Positions 1 through 7,365 are shown, numbered from the stretch's first letter. The stretch: 11,978 nt of DNA from JAJYTL01 sp046705265 (GCA_046705265.1 JBJKQL010000144.1:1-11978), one strand, 5' to 3'. Translations and numbers: made by a program. The notes: a model not told the origin generated them from the sequence alone.

Positions 1-58
1 ACGCAATTTCGACATCTGCCGTAGAACCAAACTGATGTCCGCTATGGGGCCAAGCTGT

Positions 59-118
59 CATTCATGGTATCGCCGCTACCGCTACCAAAACACGTTTCAC
101 TTGCGGTTCACGAAGGAC
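59..118 (+). repeat. Diverged 60-bp direct repeat, left copy
   Basis: This stretch aligns without gaps to 2280-2339, offset 2221, at 46 of 60 positions. Ten of the 14 differences are transitions. Weaker similarity extends left to about position 36. The copy sits in a frame open from base 2 to a TGA at 155-157 (51 codons). The right copy reads in the same relative frame, and 10 of 20 residues match (HSW..R.Y....FH.RF..D). This is either a dispersed repeat or the ends of two related decayed genes flanking the cyclase. I do not recognise a protein, so no CDS is called. Confidence 0.55.
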
Positions 119-274
119 CGCAAACTCATCGAATTAAACGCCGGCAAGATCCCATGAGCGGTCGTTCACGAAAATCTGGGCGTTCGCGTTTAAACCCAGC
201 TACGCCCCTGGCTAGAGCCGCGGCCCCACGCTAGAGCGGAATATTTATTCACGGCCTTGAATGTCGCACCACGC

Positions 275-2053
275 TCATTCTTCCGGAATCCCCGCTTTTC
301 GCATGCCATCGATCATCCGTTCCCGCTGGGCCAGATAAATCGGGTTGTCGCTTTGTGCACCGAGGTGAAATTTGGAGATAGTGAAAGCCGGATTCAGCGA
401 GAGCCCCGCCTTCGCGGCGGTCCGCGCTTCATCGGGTCGGATGGCATGAGCCAGAGCAGCGGCAAGATAGAAATGCGCATTGGGAATGTTGCGATTGATC
501 TCAATCACGCGGCGGAATCGCTCAATGGCCTCCCCGTCGGCGCCAAGGCACAGCTTGGCGATTCCGGCGAAGAGGATCCACACGTAAGCCAAAACATCAC
601 GAGGCGAGAGGCGCAGCGCCCCCTGCACATGAGACTCGGTTTCCTCTCCGCGCCCCATAAATAGCTTGGCGAGGCCGATATGCGCATGTGCGACGGCGAG
701 ATTTCGGTTGATTGCCAGCGCACGTTCGAATTCCGCGACTCCGTCGACGGTACGATTGGTCCAGATTTGGACGACCCCCATGAAAAAATGAGCCAGGGCA
801 TGCTCAGGAGCTAAGGTCAGCGCCTTGACCAGTGCTGCTTCGGCCCGCGCAACTCGCGCGGACCGATCGGCGCTATAAAGAGCTCCCCCGACGACCGCGT
901 CGAGGCCAGCCATCCAGACCAGCGCATCAACATTGGCCGGATCAAGTGCCAGGGCTCGTTCGAAAAAGCTCCGAGCTTGATCAAGAAACTCGGGCGTCAG
1001 CCCTCTATTGAACCAAGCCATGCCCTGAAAGAAGAGGTCCATCGAATCAGGGTTCGGTGCCTGCTCCGCACGCCGCGCCTCGGCCGCGATCAGCTGCGCG
1101 TCGAGGGCCCCGGCGAGACGCGACACGATCTCGTCCTGCATGTCGAAGAGGTCGGCAACAGGCTTGTCGAAACGCTCGGCCCAGAGATGATTGCCGCTCC
1201 CGGCATCGATGAGCTGGACATTGACCCGCATGCGGCTGCCGCCCCGCTGGACGCTGCCCTCCAGGATGTAGCGCACGTTCAGCTCACGACCGATTTTCTT
1301 CACGTCAAAGGGCCTGCCCTTGTAGGTGAAGGCGGTGTTGCGCGCGATGACGAAGGAGCCGCTGATCCGCGAGAGATCGGTGGTCAGGCTCTCGGTCACG
1401 CCGTCAACGAAATAGTCCTGCTCGGGATCGCCGCCCAGGTTGGCAAAGGGCAGAACGACCAGGGAAAGGTGCGGCGGTCCCGATCTTTCCGGCGCCAGGG
1501 CGCGGAGCGGCGTCGCTGCCTCGTCGCTCAGCCTGACGCGATAGGTACGGACTGGTCGCGGGATGTTCTTGACCGACTGCTCGCCGAGGTCGTCAAAGCC
1601 GAAACTGAGCTTGTCGAGAACCTGATCCCGTACCAGGTGCGACACCAGGATGCCGCCCGGCTCCGCCATGCCCTCCAGCCGTGCCGCTACATTGACCCCA
1701 TCGCCATAGATGTCGTCGCCATCGACGATCACATCGCCGATATTGACCCCGACCCGGAAATCGATGCGCCGCTCCGCCGGGATGTCGGCGTTCCGCTCCA
1801 GCATCCCACGCTGAATCTCTACAACACAGCGGAGAGCATCCACGACCGAGACGAACTCGACCAGCAACCCATCGCCGGTGGTCTTGGTGATGCGGCCGTG
1901 ATGCTCGGTAATCTTGGGGTCGATCAAGGCCTTGCGATGGGCTTTCAACCGGGCGAGCGTGCCTTCCTCGTCGGTGGCCATGAGCCGCGAGTACCCGGCA
2001 ATGTCGGCTGCCACGATCACCGTCAGCCTGCGCTCGACGCGTTCCGCTGCCAT
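275..2053 (-). CDS. Class III adenylate/guanylate cyclase with TolB/FlgO-like and TPR domains
   Basis: Predicted cytoplasmic nucleotide cyclase making cAMP (possibly cGMP) from the NTP. Numbered from the ATG at 2053 (592 aa), the catalytic domain is roughly residues 8-175. The metal-binding aspartates are D17 (AADIAGYSR) and D61 (KTTGDGLLVEF); K57 is the likely purine-contacting lysine; N121 and R125 (GVNVAARLE) are the transition-state pair. The catalytic set therefore looks complete. Residues about 198-325 (VVLPFANLGGDPEQDYFVDG...) resemble the TolB/FlgO N-terminal-like domain common in rhizobial cyclases. TPR-like helices follow from about 335 to 560, probably for protein contacts. No membrane segment is evident. 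A GTG at 2062 would add three residues, but it directly abuts the AAGGG at about 2062-2066. The ATG at 2053 sits 8 nt from that site and is preferred. The gene stands alone between two repeat copies. Family-level confidence is high; the inducing signal is unknown. Confidence 0.9.
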   Translation of the reverse strand: MAAERVERRLTVIVAADIAGYSRLMATDEEGTLARLKAHRKALIDPKITEHHGRITKTTGDGLLVEFVSVVDALRCVVEIQRGMLERNADIPAERRIDFRVGVNIGDVIVDGDDIYGDGVNVAARLEGMAEPGGILVSHLVRDQVLDKLSFGFDDLGEQSVKNIPRPVRTYRVRLSDEAATPLRALAPERSGPPHLSLVVLPFANLGGDPEQDYFVDGVTESLTTDLSRISGSFVIARNTAFTYKGRPFDVKKIGRELNVRYILEGSVQRGGSRMRVNVQLIDAGSGNHLWAERFDKPVADLFDMQDEIVSRLAGALDAQLIAAEARRAEQAPNPDSMDLFFQGMAWFNRGLTPEFLDQARSFFERALALDPANVDALVWMAGLDAVVGGALYSADRSARVARAEAALVKALTLAPEHALAHFFMGVVQIWTNRTVDGVAEFERALAINRNLAVAHAHIGLAKLFMGRGEETESHVQGALRLSPRDVLAYVWILFAGIAKLCLGADGEAIERFRRVIEINRNIPNAHFYLAAALAHAIRPDEARTAAKAGLSLNPAFTISKFHLGAQSDNPIYLAQRERMIDGMRKAGIPEE

Positions 2054-2279
2054 CCGGCTCACCCTTATATTTGTATTCTACCATCACCGCCTCTCGGCGT
2101 CTGCCGTGATCGGAGTGGTCAGTTCCGACGGCCTGAGGTCTCTGGCTCCTGAGGAACCCTGTCCCGTCCTGGCCGCACGTGTCTGGCGTAAGGCAGCAAA
2201 CCGACCAAATGGCCGCTTGGGGATGTTCGGAGCCGGGCCGAGTTTGCCTCGCCCAACGGCTCTTATGGGATCGAGCAAC

Positions 2280-2339
2280 CATTCATGGCATCGCCATTAC
2301 TGCTGCCGCAAGGCGTTCCACCAGCGGTTCGCGAATGAC
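2280..2339 (+). repeat. Diverged 60-bp direct repeat, right copy
   Basis: This is the partner of 59-118, on the other side of the cyclase gene and in the same orientation (77% identical, no gaps). The translated frame keeps HSW, FH and RF but continues into unrelated sequence. No transposase or target-site duplication was seen, so it may be a dispersed repeat or a trace of an old insertion or duplication. Confidence 0.55.
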
Positions 2340-2344
2340 GCTTT

Positions 2345-2996
2345 CCTCCCTAAAGGAGGCAATGCGAGCAACCGAATAACAGGTCGGCAACATTAGTATA
2401 ACTAACTCTGGATATGGTATTAAACGAATTATAGTTAATGTTCTTCTACGAAATGCCTGAATAGTATTTGGTGGTGACGACGAATCGGACTTGACTATTT
2501 TGAAATACGTATTATGTTGGAAACTGAACGTTAGCGTTCGAGGTGATATCCAGGCCCTCACGATGTGACAAGTGACGAAATACAGGTGTTCGCGAAAATG
2601 TACGCGTTCGGCTTGGGTGTTGTGAGTCGGGGGGGTCTGGGTGTTGCTTAATGGTATTGGTGGCGTCCGTGGCTGGGGTTCCGGGTGAAGATTATTGTGG
2701 CTCCTGGGTTTATGCAGGCTCATCTGAAAACCGCCCGAATTGCTTAACCTGCTGACGGCCCCGATCTCTTTGCCATTCTCGTTGGCGATCTGAATAACGC
2801 ACGCGCGGGCGATCGTTGTGCCGATCGATCACGCGGTGCGACTTTAAGCGTCTTTCTATGGAATGCACACATCCGGGCGTTAATGGTGCCGGCGAATAAG
2901 CCAGCCCCAGCACACGGTCTTATCCGTTACGCCTGTGGTCGAGTGCTTTCTACGACGAGGCCGCTTGGACGCGGCACGACGTTATCCTACTGCATC
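2345..2996. other. Gene-free, partly AT-rich stretch between cyclase and integrase
   Basis: No convincing gene was found. Open frames here have no recognisable domains. Bases 2385-2530 are markedly AT-rich compared with the neighbours. There is a small hairpin GAACG-TTAG-CGTTC near 2528. A G-rich tract around 2617-2690 includes a run of seven G. A tandem 10-mer CCTACTGCAT/CCTACTGCGG immediately follows and overlaps the integrase stop (about 2986-3005). The base-composition change suggests recently acquired or element-edge DNA. Confidence 0.4.
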
Positions 2997-4241
2997 CTAC
3001 TGCGGCGACGGAACTTCGAGCAGCGTTTTTCTCGCCATGGCATCGGCATGATCTGTGATATGCCGCGAGTAGGTGCGCTCGATCATGGCAATGCTGGTGT
3101 CGTGATTGACCGCGACCACCCGGATCGGCACGCCTCCGAGGAGCTGGCGGACGATGCTCGAATGGCGCAAAGCGGAGATAGTGACGCCGTCATAGGTCAG
3201 CGGTGCCGTGCTGACTTCGGGCTCGGTGTCGTCATCCGGCGATAGAGTGGTTGCGGCTTGCCGTAACCGATCGATGGTGCGGCCGAACACGCGGGTATGG
3301 TCTGACTGACGCCAGGGATCGCCGGATGGCTTAGTGAGGAGCGGGGCCGCGGCGGTCCGGCCTTCGGCGGCGGCACGAAGGCGGCGCGCCAGCGCGGTAG
3401 AAATCGGTACCGGTCGGATTGGCACCTTCTTGCCGCCACGGCCCTTGCGGCTTGCCGGCATCATGAGCTTGGGGTTGGGAAGGTCGTCCTGCAGGTCCTG
3501 GACTTCGAGGCGTGCGATCTGGCTGACCCGGGCGCCCGTGACCGCTGCCGTTTCCACCAAGCGGCCGAAGGCGTCGTCGACCCGGTAGGCCTCGATGATG
3601 ATTTGCCGCACGGTATCGTCGGCGAGAATGACGTTGCGGCTGCGGTCGGTATCGCGAAGCGGCTGCAATCCGATTTGCCACGGCCGCTCGGTGATGCGCG
3701 AATCATGATCGGCGGCGCGGTTCAGGGCCGCCTTGACGCAGGAGGCGGTTCGGTTGACGCTCGCTGGCATCATCTTCCCGGCGAGCATATTGCGCCAGCG
3801 TCGGAGCTGTTCGGCCTCGAGAGACGAGACCGTCGCCTCGAGGAGCTGGGGGGTAAGGTGCAGGCGGGCGCGGCGCATATTGTGAATGCTGTTTCCCCGT
3901 GCCTTTAGATCGGCCTCGTAGGCCGCAAGCGCCTGTTCGATGGTGACGGGCTGGACGGTGCCCTTGTGGGTTTTCGCCTTGGCCCGCGCCGCTTCCTGCG
4001 CCTGCCAGAAGTCGAGTACGGCGTGGCCGTCGGCTCCGGCGTAATCGTCGGCGGTGCCGAGGCGATGGCTTTCGTCCTTGCCGTCGGTGAGCCGGACCGA
4101 CCAGGTGCCGTAGCGCTTGTTGCGGCGGTATTGCAGGATGACGTTGGGCGAGACCGGCACCGTATAGGGCTTCTTGCGCGGCGGCAGCTTAAGCCGAGCA
4201 GTGCGCGTTTCGAGCTTTGCGGAGCGGATTGCTCTTGCCAT
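2997..4241 (-). CDS. Tyrosine recombinase (phage/ICE-type integrase)
   Basis: Site-specific recombinase of 414 aa, predicted to integrate and excise a mobile element by strand exchange through a covalent Tyr intermediate. The N-terminal part (about 25-95) is a possible arm-binding region. About 98-185 is a SAM-like core-binding domain (IEQALAAYEADLKARG onward). The catalytic domain runs from about 200 to 410. Catalytic residues visible are R238 (VTGARVSQIARLE), R359 with H360 (ISALRHSS), H380 (VNHDTSIAMIERTY) and the nucleophile Y391. The position three residues before R359 is S rather than the common H. Length and the order of motifs fit a complete enzyme. The ATG at 4241 is preceded by GGGAG with an 8-nt spacer. 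The gene begins about 200 bp from the tRNA-Glu half site, the usual place for an integrase next to its att site. Tandem repeats and a palindrome lie in its upstream region. Confidence 0.92.
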   Translation of the reverse strand: MARAIRSAKLETRTARLKLPPRKKPYTVPVSPNVILQYRRNKRYGTWSVRLTDGKDESHRLGTADDYAGADGHAVLDFWQAQEAARAKAKTHKGTVQPVTIEQALAAYEADLKARGNSIHNMRRARLHLTPQLLEATVSSLEAEQLRRWRNMLAGKMMPASVNRTASCVKAALNRAADHDSRITERPWQIGLQPLRDTDRSRNVILADDTVRQIIIEAYRVDDAFGRLVETAAVTGARVSQIARLEVQDLQDDLPNPKLMMPASRKGRGGKKVPIRPVPISTALARRLRAAAEGRTAAAPLLTKPSGDPWRQSDHTRVFGRTIDRLRQAATTLSPDDDTEPEVSTAPLTYDGVTISALRHSSIVRQLLGGVPIRVVAVNHDTSIAMIERTYSRHITDHADAMARKTLLEVPSPQ

Positions 4242-4256
4242 CTTAGCTACTCCCGT

Positions 4257-4278
4257 TTTCGCCGTCGGACGGCAAAAA
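4257..4278. promoter_or_regulatory. Palindrome in the integrase upstream region
   Basis: GCCGTCGGACGGC (4261-4273) is a near-perfect dyad flanked by TTTT on one side and AAAAA on the other, about 20 bp upstream of the integrase ATG. It has no T-tract after the stem on either strand, so it does not look like a terminator. It could be an operator or a structured leader for the integrase. Confidence 0.35.
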
Positions 4279-4296
4279 CATACCCTTACCGAGGTG

Positions 4297-4317
4297 GTGT
4301 CCCAGAAGTGTCCCAGA
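4297..4317. repeat. Tandem GTGTCCCAGA pair, candidate integrase arm-type sites
   Basis: GTGTCCCAGA occurs at 4297-4306 and again at 4308-4317, an 11-bp period that places both on the same face of the helix. It lies between the integrase start and the tRNA-Glu half site. Tyrosine integrases commonly bind short direct repeats (arm sites) here. The assignment is by position and spacing only. Confidence 0.45.
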
Positions 4318-4396
4318 GATGTGCACGAACCGTTATGAACGTATGCGAGTATAGAGTCAACAAAAAACTATGTAATGCCAATATATTACGTGAACA

Positions 4397-6094
4397 TTAG
4401 CGAACGCCGGCGAACGTCGGCGGACACGGTAAAATAGTAAAAATCGCCCTCTCACGGCGAAAACACGGGTTCGAGTCCCGTAGGGGACGCCATTTCGGAA
4501 CAGAACTGCGAACGCCAAACGTGGCCGGCCGCGCGCCGGATGCGGCTGCGAGCGTGTGCAGTAGATCGCTCTTTGATCCGATGATGCGGACCTCGCCGTC
4601 CGCCACCTCGACGCGCTGGGCGAGCGCGCGGAGGTGGTCGCGGCGATAGCCGCCGCCAGCAATCCTTATCCGCTCGCGGGCGGTCGCGGCGAACTTCCTC
4701 ACCATTGCCGGCGTGATGGTCTGTTGGCCGTAGCTTTCGAGCGCGACGGCTGTTCGCTCCGCCTCGGCCTGGGCTTGGTCGCGGATCGACTTGAGGCCGG
4801 CGACGCGGTCCTTGAGCGCTGGATCGTCCAGGTCGGCGACACCGCTTTCGATGGCGTCGTAGAGCCGCTTGAGCCGTAGATCGGCTTCCGCGGCGCGCTG
4901 GTTCAGCTCGGTGATATGTTCGCGGCGGCGCTCGGCGCGTTCCTGGCGGCGATCGAGGACGGATGCCAGTACTTCCTCAAGCCGTTCCGGCTGAAGCAAT
5001 CGGTCCTCGATATGGCCGGCAACGAGGTCGTCGAGCTTCTCCATCGGGATCGAGCGGCCCTTGCAACCAGTCTCGCCCTGCCGCGCCTTGATCGAACAAG
5101 TATAGTAGCGGTAGCGTCCACCCTTGCCGGTCCTGAGCGTCATGGCGCCGCCGCAGTCGGCGCAGAAGCAGATGCCGGTAAGGAGGGTGGGGCCGCTGAC
5201 GACGCGCGCCGGCGTGACCTTCGGGTTCCTGGCGCGCAGGTGCGCCTGCACGGCATCGAAGGTGGATTGATCGATCAATGGCGGCACCTCGGCCGTCACG
5301 ATTTCGCCGGCCGGCTTCCGCCCGTTCTTGGGACTGCTCCTGTTGAACTCGTGGCGGCCGACATAGCTCGTCCGCGTCAGCACTTTGTGGAGCTGCCCGA
5401 TGCCCCAGCGCCCGCCGTCGCGGGTGAAGATGCGGCGCGCGTTCAGGTAACTCACAATCGCCTTCACGCCCATCGGGCCGGATGTGCCATCGCCCTCCAG
5501 CGCCAGGCGATAGATCAGCCGCACCGTATCGGCGTGCAGCGGGTCGATTTCGAGCCGCTTCTTGACCTTCGCCCCGCGCTGTTCGGCCGCTACGACGCGG
5601 TAGCCAATCGGCGGGCGGGAGCCGTTCCAGAAGCCTTGCCGGGCATTCTCCTTCATGGCGCGGAGCGTGTGCTTGCCGTTCTCCTTGGATTGGTACTCGT
5701 CGAACAGCGCCATCATCTGACGCATCATGACGTGCATCGGGTCGTCGCCGATCTCCTGGGTGATCGAGACCAGCTTGATGCCGTTCTTCGCGAGCTTGCG
5801 GACGTAGAACTCGAGTTCGAAGTGGTCGCGGAAGAATCGGCTGAACGAGTGGACGAGCACAATATCGAACGGGGCAGGCTTGCTGCTGCCGGCTTCGATC
5901 ATGCGCTGGAACTCGGGCCGGCGGTCGTTCGTGGCGGACGCGCCCGGCTCGACGAAGGTCTCGACGAGTTCGTGTCCGCGCGACGCGCAATAGGCTTCGC
6001 CCTGGCGCTTCTGGTCCGGGATCGAGACATCGTGCTCGGCCTGCCGCGCCGTCGAGACGCGCAGATAGAGGGCGGCGCGCAAGGGCGTGGTCAT
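4397..6094 (-). CDS. Large serine recombinase reading through a tRNA half site
   Basis: Large serine recombinase of 565 aa, predicted to insert or excise an element through a phosphoserine intermediate. The resolvase domain (about 5-155) contains YLRVST with nucleophile S14 and the SRFFRD arginines R86 and R89. The recombinase domain (about 160-285) includes PPIGYRV. The zinc ribbon (about 303-345) has C309/C311/C314, then C333 and C344. A coiled coil spans about 376-450. Start: ATG at 6094 with GGAG 7 nt upstream. It lies 18 bp after a small gene and probably shares its transcript. Oddity: W535 is encoded exactly by the complement of a tRNA CCA end. Residues 535-551 are antisense to the tRNA-Glu half, and the last 14 residues come from DNA beyond it. 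The catalytic part is complete. The extreme C-terminus is probably exchanged by integration at this site. Confidence 0.92.
   Translation of the reverse strand: MTTPLRAALYLRVSTARQAEHDVSIPDQKRQGEAYCASRGHELVETFVEPGASATNDRRPEFQRMIEAGSSKPAPFDIVLVHSFSRFFRDHFELEFYVRKLAKNGIKLVSITQEIGDDPMHVMMRQMMALFDEYQSKENGKHTLRAMKENARQGFWNGSRPPIGYRVVAAEQRGAKVKKRLEIDPLHADTVRLIYRLALEGDGTSGPMGVKAIVSYLNARRIFTRDGGRWGIGQLHKVLTRTSYVGRHEFNRSSPKNGRKPAGEIVTAEVPPLIDQSTFDAVQAHLRARNPKVTPARVVSGPTLLTGICFCADCGGAMTLRTGKGGRYRYYTCSIKARQGETGCKGRSIPMEKLDDLVAGHIEDRLLQPERLEEVLASVLDRRQERAERRREHITELNQRAAEADLRLKRLYDAIESGVADLDDPALKDRVAGLKSIRDQAQAEAERTAVALESYGQQTITPAMVRKFAATARERIRIAGGGYRRDHLRALAQRVEVADGEVRIIGSKSDLLHTLAAASGARPATFGVRSSVPKWRPLRDSNPCFRRERAIFTILPCPPTFAGVR
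4401..4420. repeat. CGAACGYCGG tandem direct repeats beside the att site
   Basis: CGAACGCCGG (4401-4410) is followed directly by CGAACGTCGG (4411-4420), with a degenerate third unit CGGACACGG at 4421-4429. They lie about 25 bp from the tRNA-derived core. They are candidate recombinase-binding repeats, though short GC-rich repeats could also arise by chance. Confidence 0.35.
4444..4492 (+). other. Attachment-site remnant: 3' half of tRNA-Glu(CUC)
   Basis: The sequence folds as the 3' half of tRNA-Glu. The anticodon stem is TCGCC (4444-4448) with GGCGA (4456-4460). The loop CTCTCAC carries anticodon CTC at 4451-4453, followed by a 4-nt variable loop. The T arm is ACGGG-TTCGAGT-CCCGT (4465-4481), then acceptor strand AGGGGAC (4482-4488), G and encoded CCA (4490-4492). 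The bases upstream of 4444 do not supply the acceptor 5' strand or D arm, so this cannot be a working tRNA. Identity running from the anticodon loop to CCA is typical of an att site left by element integration. An element to its left (the integrase side) would have displaced it from the intact gene, which is outside the window. Confidence 0.85.
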
Positions 6095-6112
6095 GACAAA
6101 GCTCCGCTCGGA

Positions 6113-6331
6113 TTATCGGCGAGACCCGAACATCTCGTCGAAGAGGTCGCCGAACCATGCCTCGAATATGTCCACCTCAGCTTGCGTGACCGGCACGCGC
6201 TCGGGCCAATCGTCCGTGACGGTCCAAGCCGAGAGATCATGCCTTGGCCGCCGGCCGAGGCGGGGCCAAGGCTCCGGCGTGATGCAGAGGTCGTCGGGCA
6301 GGACTCCCAGGCTGATACGCGGATGGGGCAT
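6113..6331 (-). CDS. Small acidic protein upstream of serine recombinase
   Basis: A 72-aa protein with a polar N-terminal part (PDDLCITPEPWPRLGRRPRHD) and an acidic-aromatic C-terminal helix (QAEVDIFEAWFGDLFDEMFG). It has no signal peptide or membrane segment. It ends 18 bp before the serine recombinase ATG on the same strand, and the recombinase ribosome site lies in that gap, so the two are probably one operon. I recall similar small proteins beside such recombinases in alphaproteobacteria but know no assigned function. A role as an accessory or directionality factor is only a guess from position. No strong Shine-Dalgarno precedes the ATG, and no in-frame alternative start is obvious just upstream. 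An overlapping frame from 6576 is basic and low-complexity and is rejected in its favour. Confidence 0.65.
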   Translation of the reverse strand: MPHPRISLGVLPDDLCITPEPWPRLGRRPRHDLSAWTVTDDWPERVPVTQAEVDIFEAWFGDLFDEMFGSRR

Positions 6332-6579
6332 CCCGCGAGCATCGCGCGACCTGGGCTCGGGGCAAACGACCGATCTTTATCCCACAACACTCTTCTCCCT
6401 CCCGGCAAAACCGTGGTGAAGAGAGCGCTCGCGCTCGTTTCGAACCTTGATCGCTTGGCAAGCCCTCGCCGGGCCGGCGACAGCCGGTCAAGGCCGGAGC
6501 CGCGAAGCGGTGACGCGGAACGCGCCAGCCTTGACGGGCTGGCGGCGGTCCGGCCTGCTCGCGCCAAAGCGGTCATGGC
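6332..6579. other. Intergenic region with GC hairpins between antitoxin and small gene
   Basis: This non-coding gap contains a perfect 8-bp hairpin CGCCAGCC/GGCTGGCG (6523-6530 and 6537-6544, loop TTGACG) about 36 bp past the antitoxin stop, and a shorter CCGC-GAA-GCGG stem near 6500. No T-tract follows either stem, so intrinsic termination is doubtful. A processing or rho-dependent stop is possible. Confidence 0.35.
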
Positions 6580-6957
6580 TCAGCTTGCCTTGCGCGAGAG
6601 CGTGAGTGGCAGGTCTAGCTCGACGCGATCGTGCATGACCTTGGGCGTGATGCGGCCCCGCTCGCCGCGTTCGAGGCGCACCAGCCCATAGCCTTCCATG
6701 GTCCGCAGTGTGCGCGAGAGGTTTGACTTGGCCTTCCCGGTGATCCGCGCCAGCTCGTCGAGCGAGCCGGGCGCCTTCTCGTCAATCACGCGCAACAGCT
6801 CGCGGTTGCCGGCCGAGAGCACCTTGGCGAAGGACTCGGTCGAGGTGAACCAGACCTTGGGCTCGTCGGCTGCAATTCGACGCTCGCCACGCGCCACGGC
6901 CATGGTCCGCGCTTTCATCTCGTCGTAGCTGGCGATGCCGACCTTCAGCGTCGTCAT
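6580..6957 (-). CDS. tumA: TumA-like winged-helix antitoxin
   Basis: A 125-aa DNA-binding protein, predicted antitoxin of the adjacent TumE-like toxin and autorepressor of the pair. The region about 50-115 is a MarR/ArsR-like winged helix: FAKVLSAGNRELLRVI, then SLDELARITGKAKSNLSRTLRTMEGYGLVRL with the recognition helix around KSNLSRTL, and a short wing (RGERGRI). The form matches the HVO_A0114-type HTH proteins that pair with DUF6516 toxins; this is recalled, not searched. Its ATG overlaps the toxin stop in an ATGA (6954-6957), indicating translational coupling. The toxin-first order is characteristic of this family. Confidence 0.75.
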   Translation of the reverse strand: MTTLKVGIASYDEMKARTMAVARGERRIAADEPKVWFTSTESFAKVLSAGNRELLRVIDEKAPGSLDELARITGKAKSNLSRTLRTMEGYGLVRLERGERGRITPKVMHDRVELDLPLTLSRKAS

Positions 6958-7307
6958 GGGATCACTCCTCTCTCGCGCAATACCGCGTCCACCATCGTCC
7001 AGAAGTCTGCGAGCAGGGTCGCCGCATCCCGGTACTCATAGGGCCGGATGCTCCGCAGCCGATGGCGACGGTCCTGCGGCTCGCCGCGCTTCTGCCGCGC
7101 GACCGGATGCGCGTTGTCAATGCCGACCAGCCGTTCGCCGTCCGCGCCATGCAGCGTGAGCGAGTAGTCGATGCCGTGCGGCTTCTCCGGCGACACCGGC
7201 ACCCGCGTCACCACGAATCGGACCCAGTGGCCGCCCTCCGGGTCCACCACGAGAACCTGCCCGTCGAGGTCGAGAAGCACGTCGAGGGTCGGGTCACGTG
7301 GCTCCAT
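6954..7307 (-). CDS. tumE: TumE-like (DUF6516) toxin
   Basis: A 117-aa protein with a compact alpha/beta pattern: LLDLDGQVLVVDPEGGHWVRFVV, then GIDYSLTLHGADGERLVGIDN, then a basic stretch (about 67-84), and a C-terminal helix YRDAATLLADFWTMVDAVL. This layout resembles the DUF6516/TumE toxin family, and the HTH partner directly downstream strengthens the call. The toxic activity of the family is not something I can read from the sequence. No Shine-Dalgarno precedes the ATG at 7307, and a possible -10 sits exactly where the mRNA would begin at the ATG. The pair is probably autoregulated through a dyad over that promoter. It lies beside a recombinase operon, which suits an element-stabilising module. 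Confidence 0.75.
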   Translation of the reverse strand: MEPRDPTLDVLLDLDGQVLVVDPEGGHWVRFVVTRVPVSPEKPHGIDYSLTLHGADGERLVGIDNAHPVARQKRGEPQDRRHRLRSIRPYEYRDAATLLADFWTMVDAVLRERGVIP

Positions 7308-7313
7308 CGCGGC

Positions 7314-7341
7314 ATATAGTTATCATACTAAAGCAACACAA
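7314..7341 (-). promoter_or_regulatory. Candidate promoter/operator of the TumE-TumA pair, possibly leaderless
   Basis: On the minus strand, TTGTGT (7336-7341) and CTATAT (7314-7319) are separated by 16 bp. Six bases then separate the -10 from the toxin ATG, which would put the transcript start at the A of ATG. TAGT-N6-ACTA (7317-7330) forms a dyad over the -10, a natural site for autorepression by the HTH antitoxin. The alternative -10 TATGAT just upstream would give a short leader. Confidence 0.45.
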
Positions 7342-7365
7342 TCAAGCGAGTCAGGCCGCCGAGAG

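Noticed and set aside
977..2152. Long plus-strand frame (391 codons) opposite the cyclase
   Set aside because: It is the antisense shadow of a gene with clear catalytic motifs; its own translation has no domain.
2610..2700. G-quadruplex or CRISPR-like structure in the G-rich tract
   Set aside because: The G runs are irregular in number and spacing, and there is no regular repeat-spacer pattern.
4261..4273. Terminator for the serine recombinase or integrase
   Set aside because: The stem is not followed by a T-tract on either strand, and the position suits an operator or leader instead.
4444..4492. Functional tRNA-Glu gene
   Set aside because: The D arm and 5' acceptor strand are absent, so it cannot fold into a complete tRNA.
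4977..6158. Minus-strand frame of 393 codons overlapping the recombinase
   Set aside because: Arginine-rich shadow in another frame; the recombinase frame has all the catalytic motifs.
4916..6691. Very long plus-strand frame (591 codons) opposite the serine recombinase
   Set aside because: Antisense shadow produced by high GC at third positions. It crosses the recombinase, the small gene and the end of the antitoxin, and shows no motif.
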